64,000 bases of DNA. Origin: Streptomyces flaveolus (GTDB lineage Bacteria > Actinomycetota > Actinomycetes > Streptomycetales > Streptomycetaceae). Positions 28,401 through 33,104 of this stretch are shown here, piece after piece (the first letter of the stretch is position 1; the number at the start of each line of letters is the position of its first letter). The notes beneath the pieces were generated by a model. The model did no database searches, was not told the origin of the DNA, and worked only from the letters and a program-made list of their open reading frames with translations. The stretch is from contig NZ_JNWV01000013.1 in the NCBI RefSeq assembly GCF_000716535.1, positions 1-64,000 on the forward strand, read 5' to 3'. The position numbers were made by a program, and so were the translations under genes.

Positions 28401-31261
28401 TTCAGCGCCGCCTCGTCCGGGGTACGGGCATGTGTGGCCGCCCCTGTGACGGGGCGCTCCGGTCCGGAGACGGTGATGCCGGCGGACCGCGCCTGCTGCA
28501 CGGCGGCGTCGACGTCCTGCGGTGTCCCCCGCAACAGCTTCTGGGCGACGATCGCCACGTGCCGGTCCGCCGGGGCCAGGGCGCCGAAGTCGTCGATGTG
28601 CCGGCCGAAGCGCGTGATCAGCAGGTCCGCGTGCTCGGGCGCCCCGCCCAGGAGTACGTAAGCCTCCGTCACCGCGGTGCGCAGCGGTGCGGGGAGTTCG
28701 TGATCGGCGGACGTCTTCCCCCACAGCCGGTGGAACGATCCCAGCGCGTCGGTGTCCTCAGGACGTCCCGCGCCGTCCTGTTCGAGTCCGGCGTCCTGGT
28801 CCGCGGGCCTGCCCGGGGCGGACGTGCCGGAGCCGGCCGGGACGTCGTTTCGCACCGGCTGGGACCCGTCACCCGGCCTCACCGGCACGTCGGGATGCCC
28901 AGCGGCCTCGTGCGGCGCGGTGCTCTCCTGCGGCGCGACCGTGGCCTCGTGGGGCGCCATCGTGGCCTCGTGCGGCGGCGCCGCGTCGGTCCCCGGGTGC
29001 TGGGTGTCGGCGCCGAGGAGCACCCGCTCGACGTCGTCGCGCGCGTGCCCCGTGGCCGGTGACTCCGTGCTGTCCGGCGCATGGCGTCCGGGCGCCCGGG
29101 TTTCGCCCGAGGAGACGGTGGACATGCGGTCGGACCGGGTCGGGTCCGGCTGCGATGTGCCGGTCTGCGCACGGGACGTACCCGCGGACGGGTTCTGGGT
29201 GGTGCCTTCGGTGCCCGGTCGGCCGGGTTCTCCACCGGCCGTGCTCGTGGTGCTGATCCGGGTCGGGGCGGAGGACGGTGTCCGGCCGGCCGACGGCAGG
29301 GCGCCGGGTCGGGCCGTGGCCCCGCCGGTCGTGGGGGGTGTGGCCGCCGCGGCGGGGTTCTGCGTTCCCGCGCCGGCCACGGGAGCGCCGGAGCCGGTCG
29401 CCGGGGTGGGCCCGGCGTTCGAACTCGTCGGCAGGGGAGTGCCCGTCGCCGCCGGTCGAGCGGCGGGGGAGGGGACGGGGGAGGGGACGGGGGAGCCGGG
29501 CGACGTCTGTGCTGCGGCGGCCCCGGGGCCACCGTGCGACGGCGCACCGAGCGCCGGGGTGCCGACCGTGGGGGCGTTGACGGTCGGGATGTTGATGGTC
29601 GGGATGTTGACGGTGGGGGCGTTCAGCGTCGGGACGTTGAACGACGGCGCGTTGATGGCCGGCGCCGAGAACGAGGCGCCGGTGGACGTGCCGTGGGCGG
29701 GCGGCGCTGTGAACCCTCCCGCGTTCGGACCACCGGCGAGGGTGACCTCGTTCGCGCCCGGCGACTGCGTGTACTGGGGCGGCGCGGTGAAGGCGGGGTC
29801 GTCGGCGGTGTGGGTGTTGGCCTGTCCCGGCAGCAACTGCGGGAGTTTGACGTTCAGGTGGAGGGCGCCCTTGATCCCGCTGTGCACGGCGCCCAGGATG
29901 GGGTGTTTGGCGCGGCCGAGGATCTCGCCGCCCAGGGCGCCGATGGTGGTTTCCTTGCTGGTGGTGAACTGGCCCTGCTCGATGTAGTTGACGATGCCCT
30001 CGGACAGGTTCTGGTAGCCCGCGCCGAACCCCAGCTCGACGAGCAGGTGCGCCGGCTTCTGCTTCCACAGCGACGGCATCGCCTTGCCGACACCGGTGGA
30101 CAGGGCCGAACGCAGCGGCTCGTACTGGGCCCCCAGCTTCTCCATCGGCTCCAGCGACGCCCTGAGGGCCTTGGAGAGAGTGCCGCTGTTGGCGTGCGCC
30201 AGGAAGGCACTCGCCCAGTCGGTTCCCATCTCACGCGCGAGGTCCGCCCCCAGCCGAGAGCCGAAGGCACGCTCGAACTGGTCGCCGACCGCCGTGCGGA
30301 ACGCCTGCTGGGTGTCCTTGCCGACCACGCTGTGCGCGAGATCGATGCGCATCGGCACGGACAGCTTCGCCAGCTCGGGCCCGAACCAGCCGGAGAGGCC
30401 GGCGAGGTCCTTGTCCAGTGGAGCGTCGGCGAGCCCGCTGCCTGTCTTGACCCCCGGTGCCGGTGCCCCGTCCGCAGCGGGCGGGGCGGACTTGGCCGGA
30501 GTCGAAGGAGCGGGATGCTTCAGGGAGTTCTCGATCGACTCCTGCATCGACTTGATCGCGGCGGGTGAGAAACCCTTGGAGACCAGCTTGTTGATCGAAC
30601 CCGTGATCGACGGCACCACGGACCCGATCGCGCCCTGGATCGCCCCCGACAGCACCGCGCTGTGGTGGTACTGCGACCCGGAGTTGGTGTGCTCGCCCTT
30701 CAACGCCAGGATCCACTGGGCCAGCCCGTCCAGCGCCGTGGACAGCGTCAGGTTGGTCACCATGTTGATCGCGGCGTGCGTCAGGAACCGGCGCAGCGTA
30801 CTGCCGAACAGGAACTCGAAGATGTCCAGCAGGATGCCCTGCTCGATCGCCGCCCCGATCGGGTTCCACTCCCACATCATCAGGGTGATCGCCCACTCGA
30901 GCAGGAACGCCAGCACCTGGAGGACGATCATCATGTTGGTGTAGTCGAGCTGATAGGCGAACTCCCGCGCACCTTCCGCCAGCTGGGCGGCCGTGTCCCG
31001 CAGTCCTGAGATGTAGTCCGCCCCGTCCCCCGACATGAACGTCTTCATCGCGTCCACGTACGCCTGGGGCCAGTCACCACTCGCGCCCTGCGCGGTCCCC
31101 CCGGTGATCTCCGCCAGCAGACTCTGGAAACCGTCCAGGTACTTGACCAGCTCCAGATGGGGTTGCTCCACCTCATCACGCATACGCTGCGACGAGCCCA
31201 GCGGCACAGACATGCCAGCCACGAAGACCACGATCGGGTTGTACCAGGGCTCCTCAGTCAC
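13412..31261 (-). CDS. 5949-aa multi-effector T7SS polymorphic toxin (MARTX-like)
   Basis: One unbroken reading frame of 5949 codons. The N-terminus (about 1-250) is WXG100/CpnT-like with hydrophobic helices, then a Pro/Ala/Thr-rich linker (490-830). Modules then follow in order: papain-like 1 (1208-1401), a dead papain-like copy (1505-1678), an unknown domain (1824-2011), an AbiEii-like nucleotidyltransferase (about 2390-2555), a possible glycosyltransferase-like domain (2568-2995), PRTase-like A (3122-3500), dead Fic (3791-4041), Fic (4062-4328), PRTase-like B (4511-4881), a Ser/Arg- and His/Pro-rich stretch (5280-5690) and a HEIGH metallopeptidase (5690-5949). A DKGK-marked module recurs four times. 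GTG 31261 was chosen because GGGGA precedes it and WYNPIVVFVAG begins the N-terminal domain; GTGs just upstream are possible. It probably leaves through the T7SS encoded next door. Targets and processing are unknown. An artefactual fusion is unlikely because the frame and GC3 bias hold across all junctions. Confidence 0.9.
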   Translation of the reverse strand: MTEEPWYNPIVVFVAGMSVPLGSSQRMRDEVEQPHLELVKYLDGFQSLLAEITGGTAQGASGDWPQAYVDAMKTFMSGDGADYISGLRDTAAQLAEGAREFAYQLDYTNMMIVLQVLAFLLEWAITLMMWEWNPIGAAIEQGILLDIFEFLFGSTLRRFLTHAAINMVTNLTLSTALDGLAQWILALKGEHTNSGSQYHHSAVLSGAIQGAIGSVVPSITGSINKLVSKGFSPAAIKSMQESIENSLKHPAPSTPAKSAPPAADGAPAPGVKTGSGLADAPLDKDLAGLSGWFGPELAKLSVPMRIDLAHSVVGKDTQQAFRTAVGDQFERAFGSRLGADLAREMGTDWASAFLAHANSGTLSKALRASLEPMEKLGAQYEPLRSALSTGVGKAMPSLWKQKPAHLLVELGFGAGYQNLSEGIVNYIEQGQFTTSKETTIGALGGEILGRAKHPILGAVHSGIKGALHLNVKLPQLLPGQANTHTADDPAFTAPPQYTQSPGANEVTLAGGPNAGGFTAPPAHGTSTGASFSAPAINAPSFNVPTLNAPTVNIPTINIPTVNAPTVGTPALGAPSHGGPGAAAAQTSPGSPVPSPVPSPAARPAATGTPLPTSSNAGPTPATGSGAPVAGAGTQNPAAAATPPTTGGATARPGALPSAGRTPSSAPTRISTTSTAGGEPGRPGTEGTTQNPSAGTSRAQTGTSQPDPTRSDRMSTVSSGETRAPGRHAPDSTESPATGHARDDVERVLLGADTQHPGTDAAPPHEATMAPHEATVAPQESTAPHEAAGHPDVPVRPGDGSQPVRNDVPAGSGTSAPGRPADQDAGLEQDGAGRPEDTDALGSFHRLWGKTSADHELPAPLRTAVTEAYVLLGGAPEHADLLITRFGRHIDDFGALAPADRHVAIVAQKLLRGTPQDVDAAVQQARSAGITVSGPERPVTGAATHARTPDEAALKVEDRPALDTAKTFLGTVPPEDLARAEQWARTQVSNDHTWFLDGHHPDAAERRELLGAFVTLLSHSLLTDSVDAARALSLDLAQRYGTRRTTGLPGGVDLDEADFPQSPERFPTAGPSRDGNTIEQLMEDIQRRFDELNFDDLDFEDRPETVVGHVTETDEGLPTAVRNVPEDDALVVEELSDDDVELYELPNGHGSGHGDSTEHPFVVEVESDGARGPDEVLTGHASEPGEEFRPHAAAVTDTHDDAPESLFAQAADENPNLPEDFRDLMRPIRSYIAQAAAQKAEKAKGVKGAKDPEDAEIILMSYPGAHNIVELIRTAGTGHAFVAVRLPGREAPVNLGFRVIEDVSHGRLVDGTAPGGVTHEAADAFDHFSAEILRSYKVDAEQLEKAYQYAEEKSRTTYNLIKYNCVVFAQEFVHAATGADMPKLTVNAPNSLIEEMRVGTHRDWVENPRFLELTPEDRLHLERAHAWLNSHDRTSEMRWALDRVFIDHQRPVVSGTPDRTQQRQLDLLAHIGTLAAEKYHHAGEAAALQLLHDLGVKYGTSRHDHPQIRQTVEHMLEPLRSYAEQAADPAAKDAEVVVMADQNGRPSLGIKLPGHPRLIGMRFGVGRQDAGALGWEMKEGSLFLEHSDRPFDPDIEILKTFPVGAAQVLTGYRYALDNIATPYKASSYNSFTFTQDFLTKVLGSDPVASRPTNFSFAKTLNAVFKPEAHASSQFHETMQADVDRSWSKANTPVTELTDTHKETLSRLAHEPVYNTREEFDAAQAWAKLRVALDHQKPSNEQDPETGAAMHDLLRSFRYLIAATYHTQGEHAARQLSWRLGTEHGTWRSADKRPPEPQRPAHEPVSQHQLTQAEPVPTPTEPLATPEPLTPPHEHHVLLGDVSQPMTDENGFHRFDTADGGTVFISNTHIDAQGAVTPAVANLVTKFLNGGLPIHRVHPATAPRTGYQGEPVTILPAGEAQFPRHDGVESTAFVTFSTTPEDAEHGFRTSGAARSGVSAGLLVDAFVGPDQTVAVIDGKTIQVRDLTVATFADRDPVTVFNRPPQQSPDITVRNVRVDENPYKEVLVQELSKGDLSPEQHARLQAALNTYDAPTFRDVTEPGTRPVVGDRPATDDLPAGQHMPGAETPPRPDKGKGRAVDSGGQHEGQLSPDEADIVHEQLRQELGDESYRRIVAQASAITGSVIDMPPRLGGGLADTHPAAYSVLTDVVNILAANEHDPVTGTEIATAHATAVRDALDLPPAKPKGLGGSPVHGADGTAEADANGAGPSRSKAERGEPAKAATGAAKAADAGKSRPGKGGGPKASGGASPKLQVTATAAQALESAFKKAAGSGKKLDLEIDGTSIPISALLDRLVDTIGAGEHRTAVSFTGDDAPVKLGKQKLLLAYEVDNKPRTLSLQLQLKSSEQSLPEAAPSQVDGPSSQKAAAPQVSNEAKFATGAWFSQLMKDKLQQPVMLAGGGQIVLKHGSPRPLADLDFRAEIPHVAALADRLNEAIVDAGPQVRLTEPFKPDAKDKRALTGWVNDVEITVGPSNTSYKDTVEIDGIVVASDLDAVVDKAFSFAVRSGEKQQKDLFDLLWSLRQDPAGSLKLHQKLDVERGAAFRRMNTGTAAAGNSSLSGKFTTELAKLSGPKNMSALTKQWKQFGADEHEIVHLTQTLDDLKGTFRAGPGPHRNMIVTAGNFTGDMFGTAAALVVNPKLHVTVLTGPKHPDQVGGFLRNSLEPAIQARYQRDLIKLRNKPGIAPEALAAGEKDLRTRFEKERAAEFARVHVLYSEDPHGLYTSVTRKDELLPHELADPPVPENLRSVHLQRPVAHSTHEVTERWGTQGHERNKIRAAWGLSGTPDTRAKAFLAKQGVPDNDKYVVLWSRFSGKNGGAHPQHDTSVTGLRQIIDALPDDVTVIIAGDKRPSGADRYQELAQTHPNVFDLTEFWKQPAWRSHFPNATRADQFKVFDSLAQKGADLKHLGFRSGNLEPYALIGHQVRYLEEAGNLQAGRLEPWHSTVGYERITISKVPTLTGQWVTHEVSQAGGEPKTLPWRGNAPDSATTKYETLTSTNLTRTDRGFAHEDLAQIGTYLGFSPPTPKQPTPTTADHEPAPSTAERTTETPGSGHSPADSDSDSDGVWYDAESGHETGETGTTNEPRSADHAGTATTHTSSRPGTRPWMVSDGRYVAVANVDPETGQPVVDPITGAPQKQFVRVPYAPSPRVFRMLDGRKTGLTPVEVRNWLVEEGVNVPPGPVREAVPYHLYEAEGAEVVYQTHDTAQLLQDLRSAAHTQLQTGQNAVIDAVVETSALITDRYPPSRHFYLGLGRSPAAVIAALQTTGHQAGSVPLSDFRPAPEDNDWSIFRDAFKKYPALTDEQRRMLHAHFDEFVRPHIETGKDIVLIDYTQTGLSLFAAQHYLSDYLTERGFDSQVKALALHQDIDAANLGATMDAIRAPRSWLKQPLDWYYNTSHRIEWGNKADTLALGAEGALAGKGPVLGQAFKQEAFDGLAEHGSYKLLQQTPQTFRVNRPLLEHAQHATGYHALKGLVKTHLSIDSDTVATHDTAGDKGKARATEPDLPISGIRPPSLDVGLLTADEAETIHDHLRQELDDNTYQDVIRQASGIVGSVIDMPPRLEGGLADTHPAAYSVLTNVAHILAAHQHDQTTGNEIAGAHATAVRDAHGLPHATPKGLAGGPVPGGDDGVVTRSDTTQAGPSRLQLAATDDTHADTAPAAPTATPPRSISDHVMELLTAPAPGTHETSATTSPSSATRGPSAHAVESGADQIDGLAGETAGHSDGSAAADDAPVHAVAGRTDGADGDSGVPVQAAVGTSPPGELDGAAVLSEMVDEADWWRIHVPAAHQHTVVSDWRRARGQGNPGDYYDAYEPGHTQRMLNAYHEVLEDQEAVARPLDSGEYARLYSLVNGLENDDRIPWSQQGWGSRPPQSGHVSSDLLEETLLGRPLITRNHASLETSDSLLEIITTEEGPWVISNYRPEEIPHLIDAVFTRHYQDIAATDSSDEMGILTTIARTMRALTMLGLAQGSEILHENLLLPKLLLEQGFPPATSVELQNMFHGDHTATEIAHGIAKAMSGDEESPRPSEPATGTRPTLLSEHMPEKDWWRLYIDPAKHDEALQQARSRPELLNDPGVYFDFGNPGIKGSPGYQKNMIRAYREVLDNPKVLTRRLDADEHQRMHAILTGGIPGKFTWSAGKTAFPLRNEIRDEMGRLVRYADLSADILEERLLGRRLVAYYDPKAKEEAVSTYSKGIGALNTNHSGEQAPLMVNAVYERYYEEIAHAGNDRTAQLSAIARAVRALMVIHPFTDANSRLNIRLVLPKLLLQQGFPPVYHEDFHVLFQGSASVETITHTLYTLINEKLGQPEQTEAAVGDHTEPAPTRADTSTSPSTTDKGKGREILPDSDGLLGDELGDESYLEILSHASAITGSVIDMPPRLDGGLAATDPAVHSVLTEVTAILARNRDNPAAAADAAREHTIARREELGLPQAAPKGLGSGPRPQRNGNHADTPEAGPSVGGRSSTTADTGAAVPPGNSRPTAAGTYSGPGEQPWVIPYERQVPVVYTYPSGETAATYTSRPYEPSSRVFRVLDDGRRVGLTPRGVRDWLANEGLYVPPGPIREAVDEHLYGTGDGEVVYQAHEIQQLLGDLRRTAHTQLQSDQDTVIDAVVETSALITGKYPPATHFYLGLGRSPAAIIAALQETGHSAQSFPLSSFRPSPVDGRRSIFQDVYAGHPPLTDIQRRLLSAHFDEFVHPYLEAGKDIVLIDYTQSGLSLFAAQHYLGAYLAERGFDGRVKALAVYQHAYAHRLNATMDAIRAPRSWALHPRDWYYNRSARIAWGDAADTLSLDAVSALADKGSVLGKAMERQVFDGLAEHGSYKLLEQNPHDFEFNRPLRSHSQEASGYQTLKGLIKTHLTIAGNAVTAHDSAGDKGKARAIEPDVPVPAITPPSLEIRLLSADEAEAIHDHLRQELDEDTYKHLVLRASDIVGSTIDVPPNLDGGLAHTNPAAHSALTDIAHILAHHQNDPAAADALAHAHTRTLRDRLGLPQANPKGLAGSPGRPEHDNRFVATGSNAVDASPSGSGVHAAVDTSSSGSGQTTSATKSLVEGPYPGERFLGLGPDTSGPDRRDVDDAVGAPVDTGKERAYVREGDDVDRARDEGAVIDAGAALTSARLDLARAESVLEGIREQIGQGVGGVDDDVRLAQAYDEYVWAGHALSEAEAHWFEVTNGEPLPQVQRYEGPGLGGGMPSLRKVTRTVTEGGRDVQAPTSHAPYAQPDFGRHQPVFPPHAPARPSGEFYDHWAADLSPGDLKNRKIVAIRDGLLAWRAHGGDVRPVLSSIDAFQKTSAAKASTSIGSKVRKLRERLLAEAGEAQRITSAGHLDMGHGLERFSSRDSHRSVASVADGSGRGRSRSRSLVGRIGDAFRRSLSRGGGKRDGVAHPEGTLHPQFTGQHVPWTGPAPERPPSAAGEYAAGPSRHRSSSSARPDTAHQQYPGSAHGTAQHYSAGAPAPGRRRSSSQVSVDSLVGSFQGMGMGQTWHGGPQRHASYAQGPVHVQPIDPQASWGSGGPGRPPSASGFHAEPPRGRSSSRTRTGNAHNPPVANPYGTLQPYPVSAHHTSQWPAAGNSQVSGVPHQFQPMAVSAPPQGGPQAHAPTHVHPQGAMHAQPAGSRPHPMTQTPARPVMAPDLDRYLAVAPKAVQFLSGAPRFSNHPTGREGTILPQYLKPRYDIRLQQYQVMTEAARQGSVTQYSGPLSQHEKDYLRSQYPPLSSFFEYQERHGNSTQDAVIRKPGYSRHKVGNTAFTLHTVSGEGFTRHVLRTYTAALQKVLTRFDVPEIEVHVSRYNHSHYVIHKDKTVEVRPIDASGGTAIFHDNRVAFFLAPRAMVILTRSAVSEHDLIHEIGHALHFDRNSSLYEELDMSTWKDDRTQHLAAGATTIGTAPGYAGHNPMEFVAEVFTRLVEGHPVSPQWMAMYTAFGGALPNR
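13415..14290 (-). other. Giant protein: C-terminal zinc metallopeptidase
   Basis: HEIGHALHF provides H5865, E5866 and H5869. About 50 residues later, after GYAGHNPMEFVAEVFTRL, come E5916 and E5920, one of them the likely third zinc ligand. This is the gluzincin pattern of anthrax-lethal-factor-like toxin peptidases. Base composition is visibly less GC-rich here than in the preceding linker, suggesting a separate origin. Confidence 0.7.
14540..15160 (-). other. Giant protein: Ser/Arg-rich stretch
   Basis: A low-complexity region with clusters such as GRGRSRSRSLVGR, RRSLSRGGGKR, RHRSSSSARP, GRRRSSSQVSVDS and RGRSSSRTRTG, separated by Pro/His/Gln-rich spacers to about 14340. It joins the coiled segment (AALTSARLDLARAESVLEG) to the metallopeptidase. 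Confidence 0.8.
16196..16575 (-). repeat. DKGK-linker module, copy 4 of 4
   Basis: Follows PRTase-like B: DKGKARA, SADEAEAIHDHLRQELDE, SDIVGSTIDVPPNLDGG and LPQANPKGLAGSP. It is closest to copy 2, as expected if PRTase plus linker was duplicated together. Confidence 0.8.
16620..17730 (-). other. Giant protein: PRTase-like domain B (duplicate of A)
   Basis: Clearly homologous to domain A over its whole length. Shared strings include VFRVLDDGRRVGLTP, VIDAVVETSALITGKYPP, FYLGLGRSPAAIIAAL, GKDIVLIDYTQSGLSLFAAQ (D4729), ATMDAIRAPRSW, DWYYN, FDGLAEHGSYKLLEQ and the closing LKGLIKTHLTI. Both copies keep the putative loop, unlike the papain and Fic pairs. Confidence 0.75.
17878..18192 (-). repeat. 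DKGK-linker module, copy 3 of 4 (shortened)
   Basis: Follows the active-type Fic domain: DKGKGRE, a shortened first helix (GDELGDESYLEIL), SAITGSVIDMPPRLDGG, PAVHSVLTEVTAILA and LPQAAPKGLGSGP. Confidence 0.75.
18280..19077 (-). other. Giant protein: Fic domain 2 (active-type variant)
   Basis: Opens DWWRLYIDP. The signature is HPFTDANSRLNIR, with catalytic H4267. It matches HPFx(D/E)GN(G/K)R except that both Gly are replaced (A and S). Preceding ARAVRALMVI and following LVLPKLLLQQGFPPV complete the Fic core. Fic enzymes transfer AMP, UMP or similar groups to host proteins. Confidence 0.7.
19140..19890 (-). other. Giant protein: Fic domain 1 (degenerate)
   Basis: Opens DWWRIHVP and keeps the Fic helical scaffold (ILTTIARTMRALTML; LLLPKLLLEQGFPP). 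Where the HPF signature should be it reads LGLAQGSEILHEN, one residue short and without His, Asp or Arg. The copy cannot be an AMPylator. Confidence 0.6.
20336..20715 (-). repeat. DKGK-linker module, copy 2 of 4
   Basis: Follows PRTase-like A: DKGKARA, then TADEAETIHDHLRQELDD, SGIVGSVIDMPPRLEGG and LPHATPKGLAGGP. Confidence 0.8.
20760..21895 (-). other. Giant protein: PRTase-like domain A
   Basis: About 375 residues. GKDIVLIDYTQTGLSLFAAQ (D3348) has the layout of the phosphoribosyltransferase PRPP loop: hydrophobic strand, Asp, two residues, Thr-Gly-x-Ser/Thr. FYLGLGRSPAAVIAAL resembles the upstream pyrophosphate loop. The second acidic residue of a classical PRPP loop is Tyr here. Assignment is motif-based. 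Confidence 0.4.
22280..23560 (-). other. Giant protein: possible glycosyltransferase-like domain
   Basis: About 430 residues with alternating strands and helices: HRNMIVTAGNFTGDMFGTAA, LHVTVLTGPKHPDQVGGF, KYVVLWSRFSGKNGG, DVTVIIAGDKRPSGADRY, and LGFRSGNLEPYALIGHQVRY. The repeated Rossmann-like pattern with late Gly/Glu-rich loops recalls GT-B glycosyltransferases, but no family motif is decisive. Confidence 0.3.
23600..24100 (-). other. Giant protein: AbiEii-like nucleotidyltransferase domain
   Basis: The nucleotidyltransferase core reads VLKHGSPRPLADLDF, with Gly-Ser followed by the D2433-L-D2435 metal pair. About 90 residues later comes VDKAFSFAVRSGEKQQKDLFDLLWSL, which matches the conserved K...R...KDLFDL helix of AbiEii-type toxins. 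AbiEii/MenT enzymes add nucleotides to tRNA or protein. Such a domain inside an exported chain is unusual. Confidence 0.5.
24634..24985 (-). repeat. DKGK-linker module, copy 1 of 4
   Basis: Module of about 105 residues. It opens after DKGKGRA, continues as helix DEADIVHEQLRQELGDESY, then SAITGSVIDMPPRLGGGLAD, HPAAYSVLTDVVNILA and a closing LPPAKPKGLGGSP. Order and wording are conserved in all four copies in this gene. Their placement between effector modules suggests a structural joint or a recognition point for processing. Confidence 0.8.
26230..26750 (-). other. Giant protein: papain-like domain 2 (catalytically dead copy)
   Basis: Alignment by eye with domain 1 is straightforward: EPLRSYAEQAAD against RPIRSYIAQAAA, GRPSLGIKLPG against GHAFVAVRLPG, and SSYNSFTFTQDF against IKYNCVVFAQEF. 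The catalytic His is lost and the Cys is Ser1629, so this copy cannot use the same chemistry. It may be structural or substrate-binding. Confidence 0.5.
27060..27640 (-). other. Giant protein: permuted papain-like domain 1 (active-type)
   Basis: The catalytic His is H1278 in GHAFVAVRLPG and the nucleophilic Cys is C1364 in LIKYNCVVFAQEF. His before Cys is the circularly permuted order of NlpC/P60-, PPPDE- and LRAT-like papain folds. Such domains act as peptidases, amidases or acyltransferases; here autoprocessing of the giant chain is as likely as attack on a target. Confidence 0.5.
29562..29665 (-). repeat. Short NxPT-type repeats in linker
   Basis: The linker contains consecutive N-[AVI]-P-T-[VIL] units (for example NAPTVNIPTINIPTVNAPT) over about 30 residues, encoded by 15-bp units. 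Extended beta or coil spacers of this sort often join a trafficking domain to effectors. A second run of PHEAT-like repeats lies at about 28896-28980. Confidence 0.75.
30500..31261 (-). other. Giant protein: CpnT/WXG100-like N-terminal domain
   Basis: The first ~250 residues begin WYNPIVVFVAGMSVPLGSS, continue as long amphipathic helices (LVKYLDGFQSLLAEITGG, then SGLRDTAAQLAEGAREF) and reach two strongly hydrophobic segments around MMIVLQVLAFLLEW and GILLDIFEFLFG. This helical-hairpin-plus-membrane arrangement matches the N-terminal domain shared by T7SS toxins such as CpnT. Here it marks the protein as type VII cargo. Confidence 0.7.
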
Positions 31262-31603
31262 GACATCCCCATGTGTGCACACTCTCGATCGGCGCCCGCC
31301 TGCGCCGGTCGCGGACCCGGCACACGCGACACCTCGCGCAGGACGGGACCCACCACCTGTTATACGCGTGGACGTGTGTGTCAGTTTCGTCCGGCCTGCC
31401 GGGAAACCGCTCACGGTCCGGCGATGATACGTAAAAACATGTTCATATACGGGCAACTCCTGGTGTGCCGCCGCTTGATGAGTCCTAACTCACACGTGCT
31501 GTACCCTGCGGTACTCGAATCCGTTATGCAGGTGTGGGAGTAGGCAAGGTGTGCCGAAGACCTGGTGCATCGGATCGGCCTGGGCTCCCTCGGAAGGAAG
31601 CAC
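31262..31603. promoter_or_regulatory. Divergent promoter region, giant toxin / lectin protein
   Basis: 342-bp gap with an AT-rich core (31425-31530) that contrasts with its surroundings. Reading leftward, TTGCCC, 17 nt and TACGTA near 31430-31460 could serve the giant gene. No clear rightward pair was found. No gene seen. Confidence 0.35.
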
Positions 31604-33085
31604 ATGAAGTCTCCAGATCCGCCGCGGCCCGCCCGCGCGGCTCCGGCAAGTACACCTGTCGCCGCCGGCGCGGCACCCGGTCCAAGCCTCGCCGGCCGAG
31701 AACGAGTTCCTCCGCTGCCCACGGAGTCAGGGGCCGCGTCACGGACGTCTGCCGCGCGGTCGGACGGGCGGACGGGACCAGCGGTCCAGCCCGTCGACGG
31801 ACCGCGGGGGGCCGAAAGCGAAAACAAAGAGGACAGAGGCGGACGGGAGGAAGGCGCGAAGGAGAAGCACGAGCAGAAGCCGGGCGCTAAGGAGAAGCAC
31901 GAGCAGAAGCCGGGCGAGGAGGGGAAGGAGAGCGATCCGCAGCCCCAGGCCGAGGTTCCCCACACGGCGCTGTCGGCGGAGCGAGGCACCCCTCCCTCTC
32001 CTTTGTCGCTGCTCTCGCCGCGAGGCTCCCGGCGACGGGCCGAGGCCGACGAGGCCGACGAGGCCAGGAGGCCCGGTACGCCGGCCGTCACCACGGGCCT
32101 GGAGGCCGAGGAGGCATCCCCGGGAACCGGCCGTGACCCCGACATACTGACTGGCGTGACCCCGGTCCAGGACGCGGCCGGGACCGATTCCGCCGGCGCC
32201 GGGGCAGCGGTGGGGCGTCGCGGCGCCCGTGCCTTTCTGCGCGGCAGCCACCGCACCGTGCTCACCGTGGCGGCGGTCACGGGTGTCGTCCTCGTGGCCG
32301 GCGTCCTCGTGGGCCTGCGGAGCGGCGGCGCCGCCCACGACACCGCCACGCCGGATGCCGCCGCCTCGGTGCTCGACCCGGACTCGGGCTCCGGTTCCCG
32401 AGCGGGGGTGCCCGGCGCTCTGCCACTTCCGTCCGGTCACACGACCGGCCCCACTCCCGACGGCACTCCGGCCGGGCACGTCGGCAAGGGCGACCCGGCA
32501 GGCGGCAAGGACACCGGATCCGGCTCGGGCAAGGCAGACTCGCACGGCGCCGCCTCGGGCTCGCACGGCGACGGCAAGGGCGACAGCACCTCGTCCTCGA
32601 CGGCCGGCGACCAGCCCGCCGCCCATCGGAGTCAGACTCCGGGCAGCACGCACCACTCGACGGCTCCGGCCGCCCCCGCAGGTTCGAGCGCACCGAGCGT
32701 TTCGGGTGTGGAGGTGTACAGCCACGACTCCAACCGCTGCATCACCGTGGTCGGCGGTCAGGGCAAGGACGGATCGCCGCTGGAGATCCGGGACTGCACC
32801 GGCTCGGCGGCGCAGAAGTGGACCATCCGTTCCGACGGAACGATCCGCGCCTTCGGGCTGTGCATGGACTTGGCGGGCGCGTCGACCGCCAACGGCACGG
32901 TCATCCAGCTCGCCTACTGCAACGGAGGTCCCGCTCAGCAGTTCGACCTCAACTTCAGGCACGACCTGGTCAACGTTCCGGCGGACAAGTGCGTGGACGT
33001 GACCGACGCGCAGACGGCCAACGGCACCCGCCTGCAACTGTGGAACTGCAACGGTTTCGACAACCAGAAGTGGTCCAAGAGGTAG
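31604..33085 (+). CDS. Single-pass membrane protein with C-terminal ricin-type lectin
   Basis: 493-aa protein. A long charged cytoplasmic N-terminus holds a tandem KEKHEQKPG repeat and many Pro/Glu. One transmembrane helix lies at about 219-239 (TVLTVAAVTGVVLVAG), then a Ser/Gly/His-rich spacer and a ricin B-lectin beta-trefoil over the last ~125 residues. The trefoil repeats carry AQKW, AQQF and NQKW, and LQLWNCNG is typical. The topology puts the lectin outside, able to bind wall or surface glycans. ATG 31604 follows GGAAGGAAG. It is divergent from the giant toxin and converges with the T7SS cargo operon, so it may anchor or present the secretion machinery; that role is inference. Confidence 0.82.
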   Translation: MKSPDPPRPARAAPASTPVAAGAAPGPSLAGRERVPPLPTESGAASRTSAARSDGRTGPAVQPVDGPRGAESENKEDRGGREEGAKEKHEQKPGAKEKHEQKPGEEGKESDPQPQAEVPHTALSAERGTPPSPLSLLSPRGSRRRAEADEADEARRPGTPAVTTGLEAEEASPGTGRDPDILTGVTPVQDAAGTDSAGAGAAVGRRGARAFLRGSHRTVLTVAAVTGVVLVAGVLVGLRSGGAAHDTATPDAAASVLDPDSGSGSRAGVPGALPLPSGHTTGPTPDGTPAGHVGKGDPAGGKDTGSGSGKADSHGAASGSHGDGKGDSTSSSTAGDQPAAHRSQTPGSTHHSTAPAAPAGSSAPSVSGVEVYSHDSNRCITVVGGQGKDGSPLEIRDCTGSAAQKWTIRSDGTIRAFGLCMDLAGASTANGTVIQLAYCNGGPAQQFDLNFRHDLVNVPADKCVDVTDAQTANGTRLQLWNCNGFDNQKWSKR

Positions 33086-33104
33086 CGGGGCGGGACAGAA
33101 CGGG

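Noticed and set aside
13412..31261. The giant frame being several genes with missed stops
   Set aside because: No stop occurs in 5949 codons and codon bias is continuous. No internal ribosome site plus start was found at module borders.
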